Below, one piece after another: positions 1-12,500 of a stretch of DNA of 64,000 bases. The notes beneath the pieces were generated by a model. It made no database searches, had not been told where the DNA came from, and saw only the letters and a program-made list of their open reading frames with translations. The position numbers and the translations under genes were made by a program. Each line of letters begins with the position of its first letter. The stretch's first letter is position 1. Source of the DNA: CAZFHA01 sp964518595 (lineage in GTDB: Bacteria; Bacillota; Clostridia; Saccharofermentanales; Saccharofermentanaceae); NCBI GenBank assembly GCA_964518595.1, contig CAZFHA010000004.1:62001-126000 (forward strand), in the 5' to 3' direction.

Positions 1-302
1 CGTTTACTCGAAGCATAAACTTACCTATTTTCACAAAGAGGTTGCTCTCAGCCCCTGGTACTGCTTTGCAGATTGACTAGCCTACGGGAGCACTTTTTTC
101 ATTCTTTTCCTGTGCTAAAGCCGTTAACTCTTCTAGTTCTGTTTGGGACACCTGATGGATTTTTTTGTGCCACCATAGAAGGAATTTTTTTTCCTATTTT
201 GAGGCAGTAGGCCTTGAGGCTCAGTCCACTCGTTTCTTTTTCTTCGATGTTCTTACTCCAATGACGTAACTTGATTGCTTGACTTGGCGCTATTCTTCCC
301 AT
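1..302 (-). pseudogene. IS66-family accessory gene (tnpA/orf1-type) remnant, runs off the left edge
   Basis: The minus-strand frame starts ATG at 302 behind an AGGAGT Shine-Dalgarno and encodes a helical N-terminus (LRHWSKNIEEKETSGLSLK) of the kind seen in IS66 OrfA/TnpA proteins, which carry a helix-turn-helix. A run of eight A (minus strand, 185-192) breaks the frame. Shifting frame there restores a plausible continuation (WWHKKIHQVSQTELEEL), which then meets one in-frame TAG (77-79). Beyond it the same frame stays open to the window edge and ends in a segment (FVKIGKFMLRVN) like the OrfA C-terminal strand. I read this as an OrfA gene killed by one frameshift and one nonsense mutation. The rest of the element (TnpB, TnpC) would lie outside the window. 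Family assignment is by motif memory, not a search. Confidence 0.6.
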
Positions 303-380
303 ATTTCTTACTCCTTAGGGATTTACATGTATGGGATATACTACTATGGATTTATGTTTTCCTCTAGGAGAACCGCTATT

Positions 381-390
381 TGAAGCTTAC
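381..390 (-). repeat. Possible left terminal inverted repeat of the IS66-type element
   Basis: On the minus strand a GTAAGC sequence begins at 390, about 88 bp upstream of the OrfA start. IS66-family elements typically begin with GTAA. The matching right end is outside the window, so neither the full repeat nor a target duplication can be tested here. Confidence 0.3.
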
Positions 391-473
391 GTTTTCAAAC
401 CTCAATTCGCTACTATATGGCCTGTACTCCCACACTTGACCTATCCCATTAAGTCTTATGATATTTGAAATTG

Positions 474-514
474 AAACACCCCAACTGCCATCCTACGTAG
501 CAGCTGAGGTGTTT
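474..514 (-). terminator. Hairpin terminator downstream of the giant surface-protein gene
   Basis: Arms AAACACC (474-480) and GGTGTTT (508-514) form a roughly 14-bp stem with two mismatches. It lies 33 bp past the stop of the giant minus-strand gene. On the minus strand it is followed by an AT-rich tail (CAATTTCAAAT) with only a weak U tract. Confidence 0.5.
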
Positions 515-546
515 CTCTTACTTAGTTATTTTTATATATTAACAAA

Positions 547-3500
547 TTAGTCATTTAAAAACCGTAATTGCGGGTATCCCATCCCTTCTTCTATACTCCA
601 AACATTTTCAAAGTCCCAGCCTTCGTAGGTGGAAAGTTGTTGCATTTCACTAGTGGTTCTACTCTGAGGCACATATTCCCCCTGGAATAAATCCCCGTTA
701 AAATAACAGTTAGCTAGATTAAGTGCACTGTAACCAACCATAGCCACGTTAGACAGAGAGTAACAATTAGTAATTTCACCTGAGTGAAAGTTTGCAACTA
801 ATCCCCCAATTCCGTAAGTACCACTAACCTTACTACTAGAGTAACTGTTAGTTAACTTTGCCTCAAGAAGAACACCTATTAGGCCACCGGCTTCACTGGC
901 TTCAACACCACCCTTTGAATAACATTCTTCGACAGATGCTATTCCAGAACTGAGAGAACCACCCATCATGCCTACAAGTCCTCCCGTCAAATAGACACCC
1001 TTAACACTACATTCAGTGTAGGATTTCTTAATCGAACCCTCAGAACAACCAACAAGTCCTCCAATATAATTGCCACGACCTACCACAGAAGAATTTTCGG
1101 CTACAAAACAATTACTAATTACTCCACTATTACATCCAACCAGTCCGCCTATAAAATCATTGCCAATAATAGATGAATTTCCAACGATTGAACAATTGGT
1201 GATTTCTCCATAATTCCCTCCGACTAAACCACCTACATAGCCGGTAAAGATTTGTAAATATGCTGGAACTTCAATAGTTACATCTACCAGATTGATGTTC
1301 ATCAGCTTGCCTTGACTATATCCAAATAAACCAGAATCACTTTTGTCTGATACCTTAAGGTTTTTAATGCTATGACCATTTCCATCAAAGGTGCCAACAA
1401 ACGGCTCCCATGAAGTGCCTATTGGTGTCCAATAAATTCCCGCCAAGTCAATATCAGCTACCAATTTATAGTTTCCCGAAAGGTATTTGGATACATCTGC
1501 TAATTGGCGAGCCGACTCAATTTCTATTATTTCTTCCTCCCCCTCTGTACTTGAACTAGGAGTAGGCAAACTTTTAAGAACCGGATAGCCTATCCCCTCT
1601 TCTATACTCCAAACATTTTCAAAGTCCCAGCCTACATAGGTAGAACGTTGCTGCATTTCACTGGTAGTTCTACTATGAGACCAATATGTCTGATAAGCTA
1701 AATCTCCATTATAATAGCAGCTTGAGAGGTCAGGAGAACCAGAACCAACAACATATGTATTACATAATGTATAACAGTTGTTAATTTCTCCATTCAGAAA
1801 GTACCCTACTAATCCGCCGTTCGCATAGCCACCAATGACATTACCCATAGAAAAACTATTGACAAGCGTAACACCATCAAGAATACCTACCAAACCACCA
1901 GCTTCACCAGATACAACATCTCTTGTCGTATAACATTCTTCAATTACTACTGTATCTTGACCATAAGGAGTAGAAGCCCGGCCAACTAGACCTCCTGTTG
2001 TATAAGTTCCTTCTACTTTACATTCAGTGTAGGATTTCTTAATTGATCCCTCTGAATAGCCAACAAGTCCTCCTGTATTATAGTACCCTACCACAGATGA
2101 ATTTCCGGTTACTGAAGACAAGAATATCTCTCCGTTATTCTGACCAACTAAGCCTCCGGTTTTATCGAAGCCTACCACGGAGGATCTTCCGCTCACTGAA
2201 CAATTACTGATCAATCCACTATTATCCCCAATCAACCCACCTACATTGTAGTTATAAGAGGATTCAATTGTTATGTCTACTAATTTAACATTCATCAGGC
2301 GACCTTGGCTATAACCAAATAGACCTGAATAGTCTCTGTAAGCTACTCTAAGATTTTTAATACTATGACCATTTCCATCCAAGGTACCAACAAAGGGACT
2401 ATTACTCGATCCTATAGGTGTCCAATCTATACCAGCCAAATCAATATCTGCTACCAATTTAAAGTTTCCTGAAAGATTATTAGATATAGCTGCTAATTGC
2501 TCAGCCGTACTGATTTTTATTGTATTTATACTGAAATTAGGAGCTGGTAAATTCTTAAGAACCGGATAATTCTTACCTTCTTCTATGCTCCAAACATTCA
2601 CAAAATCCCAACCTTCATAAGTAGAACGTTGCTGCATTTCACTGGTGGTTCTGCTTTGAGGCGAGTTTGTCCCTTGTGATAAATCTCCGTTGATATAGCT
2701 GCTGGATAAATCAGGGTCAGATAAACAAAAACCAACTATATCTGTATTGGACAATGTGTAGCAATTGTTTATTTCGCCGCCGTAAGAGAGAAAGCCTACT
2801 AGTCCTCCAGACGAATAACCGACACTTATATTGCTTGTAGTATAGCTATTAATTAGCCTAGCATTCTCCATTTCTCCTACCAAGCCACCCGCTCCACTAG
2901 ACACCACATTTCCGTTTGTATAGCACTCTTCAATTATTGCCAAAGCTTGTGAATTTGGAGTATATGTCCGGCCAACTAGACCTCCCGTTGTATAGGATCC
3001 TTCCACACCACACTCTGTATAGGATTTCTTAATCGAACCTCCTAAAGAGCCAACAAGTCCTCCTGTATTATTTTCTCCTACCACAGAAACACTTTCAGTT
3101 ACTGAGCAATTACTGATTAGTCCGCTACTCCGACCAACTAAGCCCCCTGTAATACTATAGCCAACTATGGAGGATTTTCCAGTAACCGAGCAATTATTAA
3201 TTAGCCCACTATTCTCCCCAACTAGTCCGCCTACATTGTAATTGGTAGGGGCTTCAACAGTTATGTCTACCAGTTTAATGCTCAACAGTTGGCCTTGGCT
3301 ATAGCCAAATAAGCCAGAATAGTCTCTGTAAGAAACGTTAAGATTTTTAATACTATAACCATTTCCATCCAAAATTCCAGCAAAGGGAGCATTACTGGTA
3401 CCTATAGGTGCCCAGTTCATACCTGCTAAATCAATATCAGCTACTAATTTATAGTTTCCAGAGAGATTCTCAGAAATAGCCATTAACTGATCAGCGGTAC

Positions 3501-6500
3501 TAACTTCTACTGTATTTGCTACATTTGTATTGAAATTAGGCGCTGGTAGATTCTTAAGAACTGGATAAGTCTTACCCTCTTCTATGCTCCAAACATTCTC
3601 AAAATCCCAGCCTTCATAAGTAGAAAGTTGTTGCATTTCACTGGTAGTTTTCATCTGAGAAGATGTAACACTTTTGACTAACATTTCTCCGTTAAAATAG
3701 CAACTAGTTAAGTCAGGGTCAGATAGCCAAGAACCAACCATTCCTGCATTAGATAATGTGTAACAGTTATTTATTGCTCCATTCTCAAAGTCGCCTACTA
3801 GTCCACCCGCCCTCAGATCACTACTATAAGCCTTGCCAACTGAAAAACTGTTTACTAACTGGGCACCATCAAGTGTCCCTATCAGGCCGCCTGGCTCTGC
3901 TCCTGAGACATTTCCGGCAGTATAGCATTCACTAACAATCATAGTAGCAGGTGTATCATCATTATAGGCTCTGCCAATCAGTCCCCCTGTCTTATAACTT
4001 CCTTCTACAGTACAATCAGTATAGGATTTATTAATCAATCCAGTGACATAACCCACAAGCCCACCAGTATAGTTTCTACCAATAACAGTTGAGTTACCTG
4101 TTACAGAACAACTTGTAACTTGACCACCACTGTAACCTGCTAAGCCCCCTACATAATCTTGTTGTGCAGAGTCTACGGTTATATCTATCAGTTTAATATT
4201 ACTCAACCTGCCTAGGCTATAGCCAAATAGCCCTGAATACTCTTTACCAATTACTTTGAGATTCTTTATTAAATATCCATTTCCATCTAGACTGCCACTA
4301 AATGGGGCACTAGTAGTACCTAGTGGTGTCCAGTTTATCTCCGACAAATCGATATCAGCTACTAATTTGTACTTACCAGAGAGGTTTTCTGAAATAGCTA
4401 ATAATTGTTCTACGGACGCGATTTCTACTACTGTATCTCTACGAGGAGCTGGCAGATTTTTAAGAACAGGATAGCTTTTACCTTCTTCTATGCTCCAAAT
4501 ATTCTCAAAATCCCAGCCTATATAAGTGGAAAGCAGCTGCATTTCGCTAGTGACTCTACCCTGCGGTGCATTTATAGACTTTAATAAAATATCAGTATTA
4601 AAATAGCTGCTTACCATGTCAGGTGAACCATAACCAACTATACCTGTACTAGATAATGTATAACAGTTACTTATTATTCCTCCATAACTACCAAAACCAA
4701 CTAAGCCACCTTCATGTAAACTGCCAAAAGCATTACCAACAGAAAAGCAGTTTATAAGCTGAGCACCATAAAGCGCTCCAACTATACCCCCCGCGTAGTA
4801 ACCATTAACAGTCCCGGAAGTATAACACTCTTGGATCACAGTGCTGTTAGAATAAGTTCCTTCAGCCGTTCCAACTAATCCGCCTGCCTCTGAAGATCCT
4901 TTAACATTACACTCAGTGTAAGATTTGCTTATAAATCCTGATGCTGCATAGCCAACAAGTCCCCCTACATAGTGGTCATTGCCAACTATAGAAGAATTAT
5001 CTATTACAGAGCAATCAGCAATTAACCCATTGTTATAGCCGACGAGACCGCCAACATAGCTGCTGCCATTTATGGAAGAATTACCTGCTATAGAGCAATT
5101 AGTAATTAGTCCGCTATTATAGCCGACCACTCCACCTACATAACTCCTTTGTGAAGACACAATCACTACATCGTCTAAGACAATATTATTAAGCCAGCCT
5201 TGATTATAGCCGAATAGTCCTGAATAATCACTTCCCGTGCCCTTTAGATTATTAATCACATAACCGTTGCCATTAAAGGTGCCTATAAAGGGAGTAGCAC
5301 TTGTACCTATCGGTATCCAGTTTATACCTGTTAAGTCTATATCATTCATCAATTTATAATTGCCGGAAAGATTCTTTGACACATCCATTAACTGCCCAAC
5401 TGTGCTAATTTCTATTATCTTGAAACTGGGAGCAGGTAAGTTCTTAAGAACTGGATAGCTCTTACCTTCCTCTATACTCCAAATATTCTCAAGATCCCAG
5501 CCTTCATAGGTACCAGCTGCATACATTTCACTGGTTGTTTTCATCTGAGTAGAGCTTATAGGTCTGGCCAACAAATCGCCATTAAAGTAGCTGGCTGTGA
5601 TATTAACATTACCTGAACCTACCATACCTGTATTAGATAAGGTATAGCAATTTTTTATTTCACCATTATTAGAGCTATAAACTAATCCACCGCCATATGA
5701 ACTGCCATAAGCATTGCCGGTAGAAAAACTGTTTATTAGTTTTGCACCATTTAGGTAGCCAACAAGACCACCAGCCTTTGAACCTACTATATTCCCTTTA
5801 GTATAACATTCTTCAATTATTGTTATATTTTGATTATTGATATTAACGGTTCTTCCTGCCAGCCCACCTGTTTCTGATCCCCCCACCACATTACATTCTG
5901 TGTAGGACTTTTTAATTGAACCTGAAGAATCACCTACTAGCCCGCCTGTATAGCTTCCACCTTTTACTATGGAATTACCTGTGACAGAACAGTTGATAAT
6001 TAATCCACTGTTATAGCCAGCTAAACCACCGACATAACTTTTCTGTAAAGAATCAATCACTACATCAGCCAACTCAACATTCATTAGTCTACCTTGAGTA
6101 TAGCCAAACAATCCTGAATACTCTCTTCCTGAGACCTTCAGATTCTTGATCATATAACCATTTCCATCAAAGGAACCGGCAAAGGCTGCTGCGCTTGTGC
6201 CTATAGGTATCCAAATCATCCCTGACAAATCAATATCTGCTATCAGCTTATAATTACCATAAAGATTCTTCGACACATTCACGAGCTGCTCAGCGGTACT
6301 AATTTCTATTGTGTTGGAATTAGGGGCAGGTAATTTTTTAAGGACTGGATAGCCCTTGCCATCTTCTATACGCCAAATATTTTCAAAGTCCCAACCTACG
6401 TAGGTTTGAACAGTCTTCATTTCCATGGTTGTTCTCGACTGAGCAGAACTTATTGTTCTAGCTAGCATGTCGCTATTAAAATAGCTACTTGCAAGACTTG

Positions 6501-9500
6501 GTGTTCCCGAGCCCACCATACCTGCATTGGACAGTGTGTAGCAGTTTTTTATTTCACCCAAATTAGAAACATAAACTAATCCGCCCGCATATAAGCTGCC
6601 AATAGTATTGCCTGCGGAAAAGCTGTTTGCTAGCTTCGCACCATTTAAATAGCCGACCAGACCTCCCACAGAATAGCCTTTGACATTCCCTGTTGTATAG
6701 CATTCTTCAATTACCGTTACACTTTGGCTATTGAGGTTAGTAGCCCTGCCCACAAGTCCGCCTGTTTCTGTATTTCCCTCTACACTACATTCTGTGTAAG
6801 ACTTCTGAATTGATCCCAAGGTATATCCGACAAGTCCTCCTGTATAAGATTTACCTTTCACTAATGAATTACCTGTAACGGAACAATTGATAATTAGCCC
6901 ACTACTATAGCCAGCTAAACCACCAACATAATTCTTCTGTAAAGAATCAATCACGACATCAGCCAACTCAATATTCATCAACCTACCTTGATTATAGCCG
7001 AATAGTCCTGAGTACTCTTTTCCTGAAATCTTTAGATTCTTGATCACATAACCATTTCCATCAAAGATACCTGTAAAGGAAGTGCTACTGGTACCTATAG
7101 GCGTCCAATCCACCGCTGACAAATCTATGTCCGCCATTAACTTATAACTGCCAGAGAGATTCTTTGACACATCTATTAGCTGTCCTACCGTACTGATTTC
7201 GATTACGTTAGAACTAGGATCTGGCAGGTTTTTAGGCGATGGCAGATTTTTAAGAACTGGATATCTCCTGCCATCTTCTATACTCCAAATATTTTCAAAG
7301 TCCCAATCTTCGTAAGTGGAAAGTGACTGCATTTCACTGGTAGTTCTCATCTGTGGAGAACTTATAGATCTGGCCAATATATCACCATTAAAATAGCTGT
7401 TCACTAGATTTGGTGTGCCAGAGCCCACCATACCGGTATTAGATAAGGTATAGCAATTTCTTATTTCAGCATTACTAGATTGATAAACTAATCCACCCCC
7501 ATAGGAGCTACCAATAGCATTGCCAATAGAAAAACTATTGGTTAGCTTTGCACCATCTAAATATCCTACGAGACCGCCCACAGAATTCCCTTTGACACTA
7601 CCTGTCGTATAGCATTCTTCAATAACTGTCATACTTTGACTGTTGAGGTTAGTAGCCCTTCCCACAAGTCCGCCTACTTCTGTATTTCCCGTTACACTAC
7701 ATTCTGTATAGGACTTCTGAATCGATCCTAATGTCTGTCCTACAAGACCACCCGTATAATTGCTACCTTTTACACTTGAATTACCCGTTATGGAACAATT
7801 AATAATGAGCCCACTGCTGTAACCAGCTAAACCACCAACGTAGTTTTTCTGCAAAGAATCGATGACTATATCGGCCAACTTGATATTCATTAGCCTGCCT
7901 TGATTGTAGCCAAATAGTCCTGAGTATGCTTGTCCAGAGACTTTCATATTTTTAATCGTATAGCCATTTCCATCAAATATGCCAGTAAAGGAATCGGAGT
8001 CTGCACCTATAGGCGTCCAAGTCACACCTGACAAATCTATGTCTGCCATCAATTTATAATTGCCAGAAAGATTCTTTGATACATCGATCAGTTGCTCAAC
8101 TGTACTAATTTCTATTATGTTGGTATGAGGGTCTGGCAGATTCTTAGGCGATGGTAGATTCTTAAGAACTGGATATCTCCTGCCATCTTCTATACTCCAA
8201 ATATTTTCAAAGTCCCAATCTTCGTAAGTGGAAAGTGACTGCATTTCACTGGTAGTTCTCATCTGTGGAGAACTTATTGATCTGGCCAATATATCACCAT
8301 TAAAATAGCTGTTCACTAAATTTGGTGTGCCAGAAGCCACCATACCGGTATTAGATAAGGTATAGCAATTTTCTATTTCACCATTACTAGATTGATAAAC
8401 TAATCCGCCCCCATAGGAACTACCAATAGCATTGCCACTAGAAAAACTATTAGTTAGCTTTGCTCCATCTAAATATCCGACTAGACCTCCCACAGAATTT
8501 CCTTTTGCATTTCCCGTCGTATAACACTCTTCAATTATCGTTATAGTTTCTTTATTAAGATTAGTAGCCTTACCCACGAGTCCGCCTACTTCTGAATATC
8601 CCGTCACAATACATTCTGTGTAGGACTTCTGAATTGATCCTGATGTCTGACCCACAAGACCACCTGTATAGTTTCTTCCTTTTACAAATGAGTTGCCTGC
8701 TACGGAACAGTTAATAATTAACCCACTGCTGTAGCCAGCTAAACCACCTACATAATCCTTCTGTAAAGAATCAATAGCTATATCAACCAGCTCAATATTT
8801 GTCAGCCTCCCTCGACTGTGAATGTAGCCAAATAATCCTGAATAATCTCTCCCTGATACCTTTAGATTCTTAATCACATGACCATTTCCATCAAAACTAC
8901 CTAAAAAAGGTGCTACACTTGTACCTATTGGAGTCCACTCTATACCTTCCAAGTCTATGTCTGCTACCAACTTATAATTGCCGACAAGATTCATTGATAC
9001 AGCTTTTAATTGCTCAACTGTACTAATTTCTTCAGTATAAAAAAATTCCGACGCACTTCTTATGCTTCCGTCGGCAAAGGTAAACCACTTAATTTGCGTC
9101 CTAACGTCTGTCATATAATAATTAATAATGATCTTTCCTGAGCAACCTGCGACAACAATCTCAACAGATTGACTTCCTGCTGCCGATACTTGTGTCTTAA
9201 TATCTTCAGGATTTATTCCTTCCCCAAAGTGAATAGTTGCATCACTACCAGTATCATAAATGGTATTAATCCCATAGTCTTTTCGGAAAATATAATTATT
9301 GCTCCCGTTCATTCCCGATAAGTAATTTTTGCCAAGGCCACCATCTAGTGTATTATTTCCATCGTCACCATAAAGGAAGTCATCTCCTGCCAAACCGTAA
9401 ATTGAAGATTTTGATGGAGTTGAGCGCAGAGTGTCAGCATTATCTGTACCTATAAGAGCTACGCCGACACTCTGGTCAATAACAGAAAGGTAGTGACTTG

Positions 9501-12500
9501 CTCTAATTCCAAAATACGTTCTGAAGGAATCGAAACCAGAAATATTATGACGACCCAGATACTTAATAAATCGTGCTGTATCTGTTAGCATTTGTTGTGA
9601 TAATCTACCTGAATCAACCCAGTCAATCAAAAAATCACTAAGATCTTCGACTAACAGAGAAGCTTTTCCATCGTCCATTCTATATTTAAAGAGAGAATGG
9701 AGACTTTTAAGATGTGTTTGATAAATTAGTTCACTATAATAGACCTCGCAAAATTCATTATAGACCTCTAATAACAGGGGCGCCGCCAGTCTGTTAGGGT
9801 TTGACCCATTTGCCCCTACAAAGGGTTTCCCTAGGAAGCGCTCCACCACATTTAATTTTTTCGCATCAATATTAGGGCCACGACTATCAGACACAATATT
9901 CTCCGAGTCTGTCATAATCAGAAGTATTTGTTCAACGATTTCCATACGTGCCTTATCGTCATAGGTGACGGCAAATTGTCTTACTAATTCAGCTAATCGC
10001 CCTGTACTATCAAGCGCCATCGCCTTATGCAGTGAATATACCGTTCCTATGCTAGGAATATCCGGTAAGCCTGCTAGCTCTGCCGGAAGATCCACAGGTT
10101 CTAAGTCTTTAGTATTATACAGTTCTGAAATAACCCAAAGTTCACCCAATTTACCAACAGAATCATCCTCCCGATCAAAGGTAGATAAATTAGCTAAGAC
10201 AGCACCGGATTCGGTTAACTCATTTTTTAATTCATAATTTAAACTTAAACTCCTAATATTATGCTCAGCTAATGCTTTTAATTCTTCGCTAGTAGAGATG
10301 CCATCTTCATTAGCATCTACCCAGACCAGTAGTTTGGCAAAATCATTATCACTACTGTCTACAATACCATCTTTATTAGTGTCAAACTCTGCTAAAGCCT
10401 CAAAACCATTCTTGGCTTGAACACCACTAGCTAAGACAGTATTATCACCAAATAATTCGTTCCCATTTCGAATCTTTCCATCGCCATTTTTGTCCACGGC
10501 TAAAAAACCATTACCGCCAGAAACCCAGTTTATTTTTTCCGCAAATCCATCGCGATTTAAGTCAAAGTAGGCACCTTCAGACACCGGCTTAGGCACAAAG
10601 CCGGTATCCGTCAAGTCTAAAACCAGAGGATCTCTTCTAATAGGCATGCTAATCTTTCGGCTCGCTGCATCATCAGATTTATCATTTAAACTCATTATAA
10701 AGTCTAGTAGATTGCTAATAAAGGAGTAGTCTTGTCCGTCGTAAGTGCCAATTACAAACTCTAAGGCATACATGGTTGGTATATCAAAATTATCCATTTT
10801 TTGTACTTGTAAATAATAGTCACCAGGTTTTAAGAGGACTCGAATATTGCCGTTTTTGTTAGCCGTATCTTTAAACTCTATAACCTCCTCTGCCTCATTT
10901 ACAAGACTAAGCCGTAATTTGGAAGTATCAAAGCCAGTCAATACAAAGGCGCAGGGAACTTCTGTACCATCAGTCTCAATTGTGCTGCTGGCACTCATAA
11001 TCCCAGCCGCCGTGGGAGCGACGATATTACTATTTTCAGCTGAGGGTACAGTTACTTTAAACCAATGCGTTGTATCTTGGCCTACGATGCTTGCCACAAT
11101 GGGGCTGTTAGGGGAGAGTGCTGTGGCATCCGCTTTAGTTGTTCCAGGGGAAATCGGGTCTTGACGCTTTAGCTCAAGCCCAAAATGAAACGGAGTTTCT
11201 TCTCCAATAGAACGTATAGAAATATAATTTAAACCTTTAAATAAAATTAGGGAAAGCACTCCTGGCGTTGTAATTTTCCTTTTGACTTCTTTGCCAGAAC
11301 TATCTACAAATTTTATTTCAAGCGTTCTATCAACACCCAAAAGGGATAAACGGTATACTCCATCTTCAGGAATATCAACTTTATACCAGTCTACATCTTC
11401 AGTATAATCAATTTTATCTTCATTTACAGATGCAATAAGCTTGCCATTTTCATCTTCCTGAAAAGACAATAATTTTGCGTTGCTCTTACTATCACCAGTT
11501 ACATCCGCAGAAATTAGATTAGCACTTAAAGTATACTTTGGCCCTTTTCCTTCCACGAAACCATCCGAATTCTTATCTCTTTTTATCTCCAAATAGTAAA
11601 TACCAGGATCAAGAATAGCTGGCAACTCAAAAGAGTAATTATTATTAAAGTTTGTAGTATAGCTACCATAATCTTGCTCGCCAGAATCCGTCTTTTTGAT
11701 AAGCCTAATAGATAAATCGGTTTCGCCTGTTGCTTTAAAAACGTAAGAAGTCTTAAAATACATTTCATATTCGCCTAATTCTTTATTGGTAAAGCCCATT
11801 AACGGCAAATCTAGTTTATACATATCTATATCATCTGTGCTATTAATGCGTTGATCATAAGTAATGTTAGGAGCAATTTCTTGAGCGGTTTGGAAAGTAT
11901 CGCCCACATCACCAAACAAAGGAACTGATGAAAGTAATGAGTTCCTGCTCGAATATTCTATAATCTTAAGATGAGCATCCTGATCATACATGTTGAGGTT
12001 TTCCATTGATTTCACGTCAGCAAGCGGATTAGAAGCCCACGCCATAAAATCATCAACCACCTCCTCAAATCCCCACTCTTTGAAGTCCACCTCTAAATCA
12101 GCTTTTTGTCCTTCAAAAGCCCATTCTAATAAATACTGGGGAGGGCGCGTATATACTGTCGGCTTTCCATACTCATCGTATGTAATTATATCTTCAAAAT
12201 AAATGCTATAATCAATATCTCCATTGTCAACATCGTCCTTAGTAACCAATATGTACTTGTAATTTTTTTTATATAGACGTTTATAAAATATGTGGTCAGA
12301 GGGATTCTCTGCCTCAGGCCATAAAAGATAAAAATCTCGCCAATAATCATAGTAAACATTTGCATCAGTAATAACCGTCATATCCTCTAATATTTCAAGT
12401 TCTTTAGATATTCTTTGCTCTTCGTCGAATTCCATATCTGAATGCATGACACCTGCAAGTCCAAGCCCAGTTATAACTAAACCCATGATTCCTGCTGCAA

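Noticed and set aside
185..192. Programmed frameshift or slippage at A8 in the IS66 OrfA
   Set aside because: A TAG also interrupts the shifted frame, and IS66 expression is not known to need such a shift, so decay is simpler.
550..9035. Regular ~0.9 kb repeats resembling an array or satellite DNA
   Set aside because: They keep one open reading frame, diverge at synonymous and non-synonymous sites and encode GLUG modules; there are no short repeats with unique spacers, so not CRISPR.
9270..9450. RTX block as evidence for type I secretion
   Set aside because: The protein has a Sec signal peptide and no secretion ABC/MFP genes are nearby.
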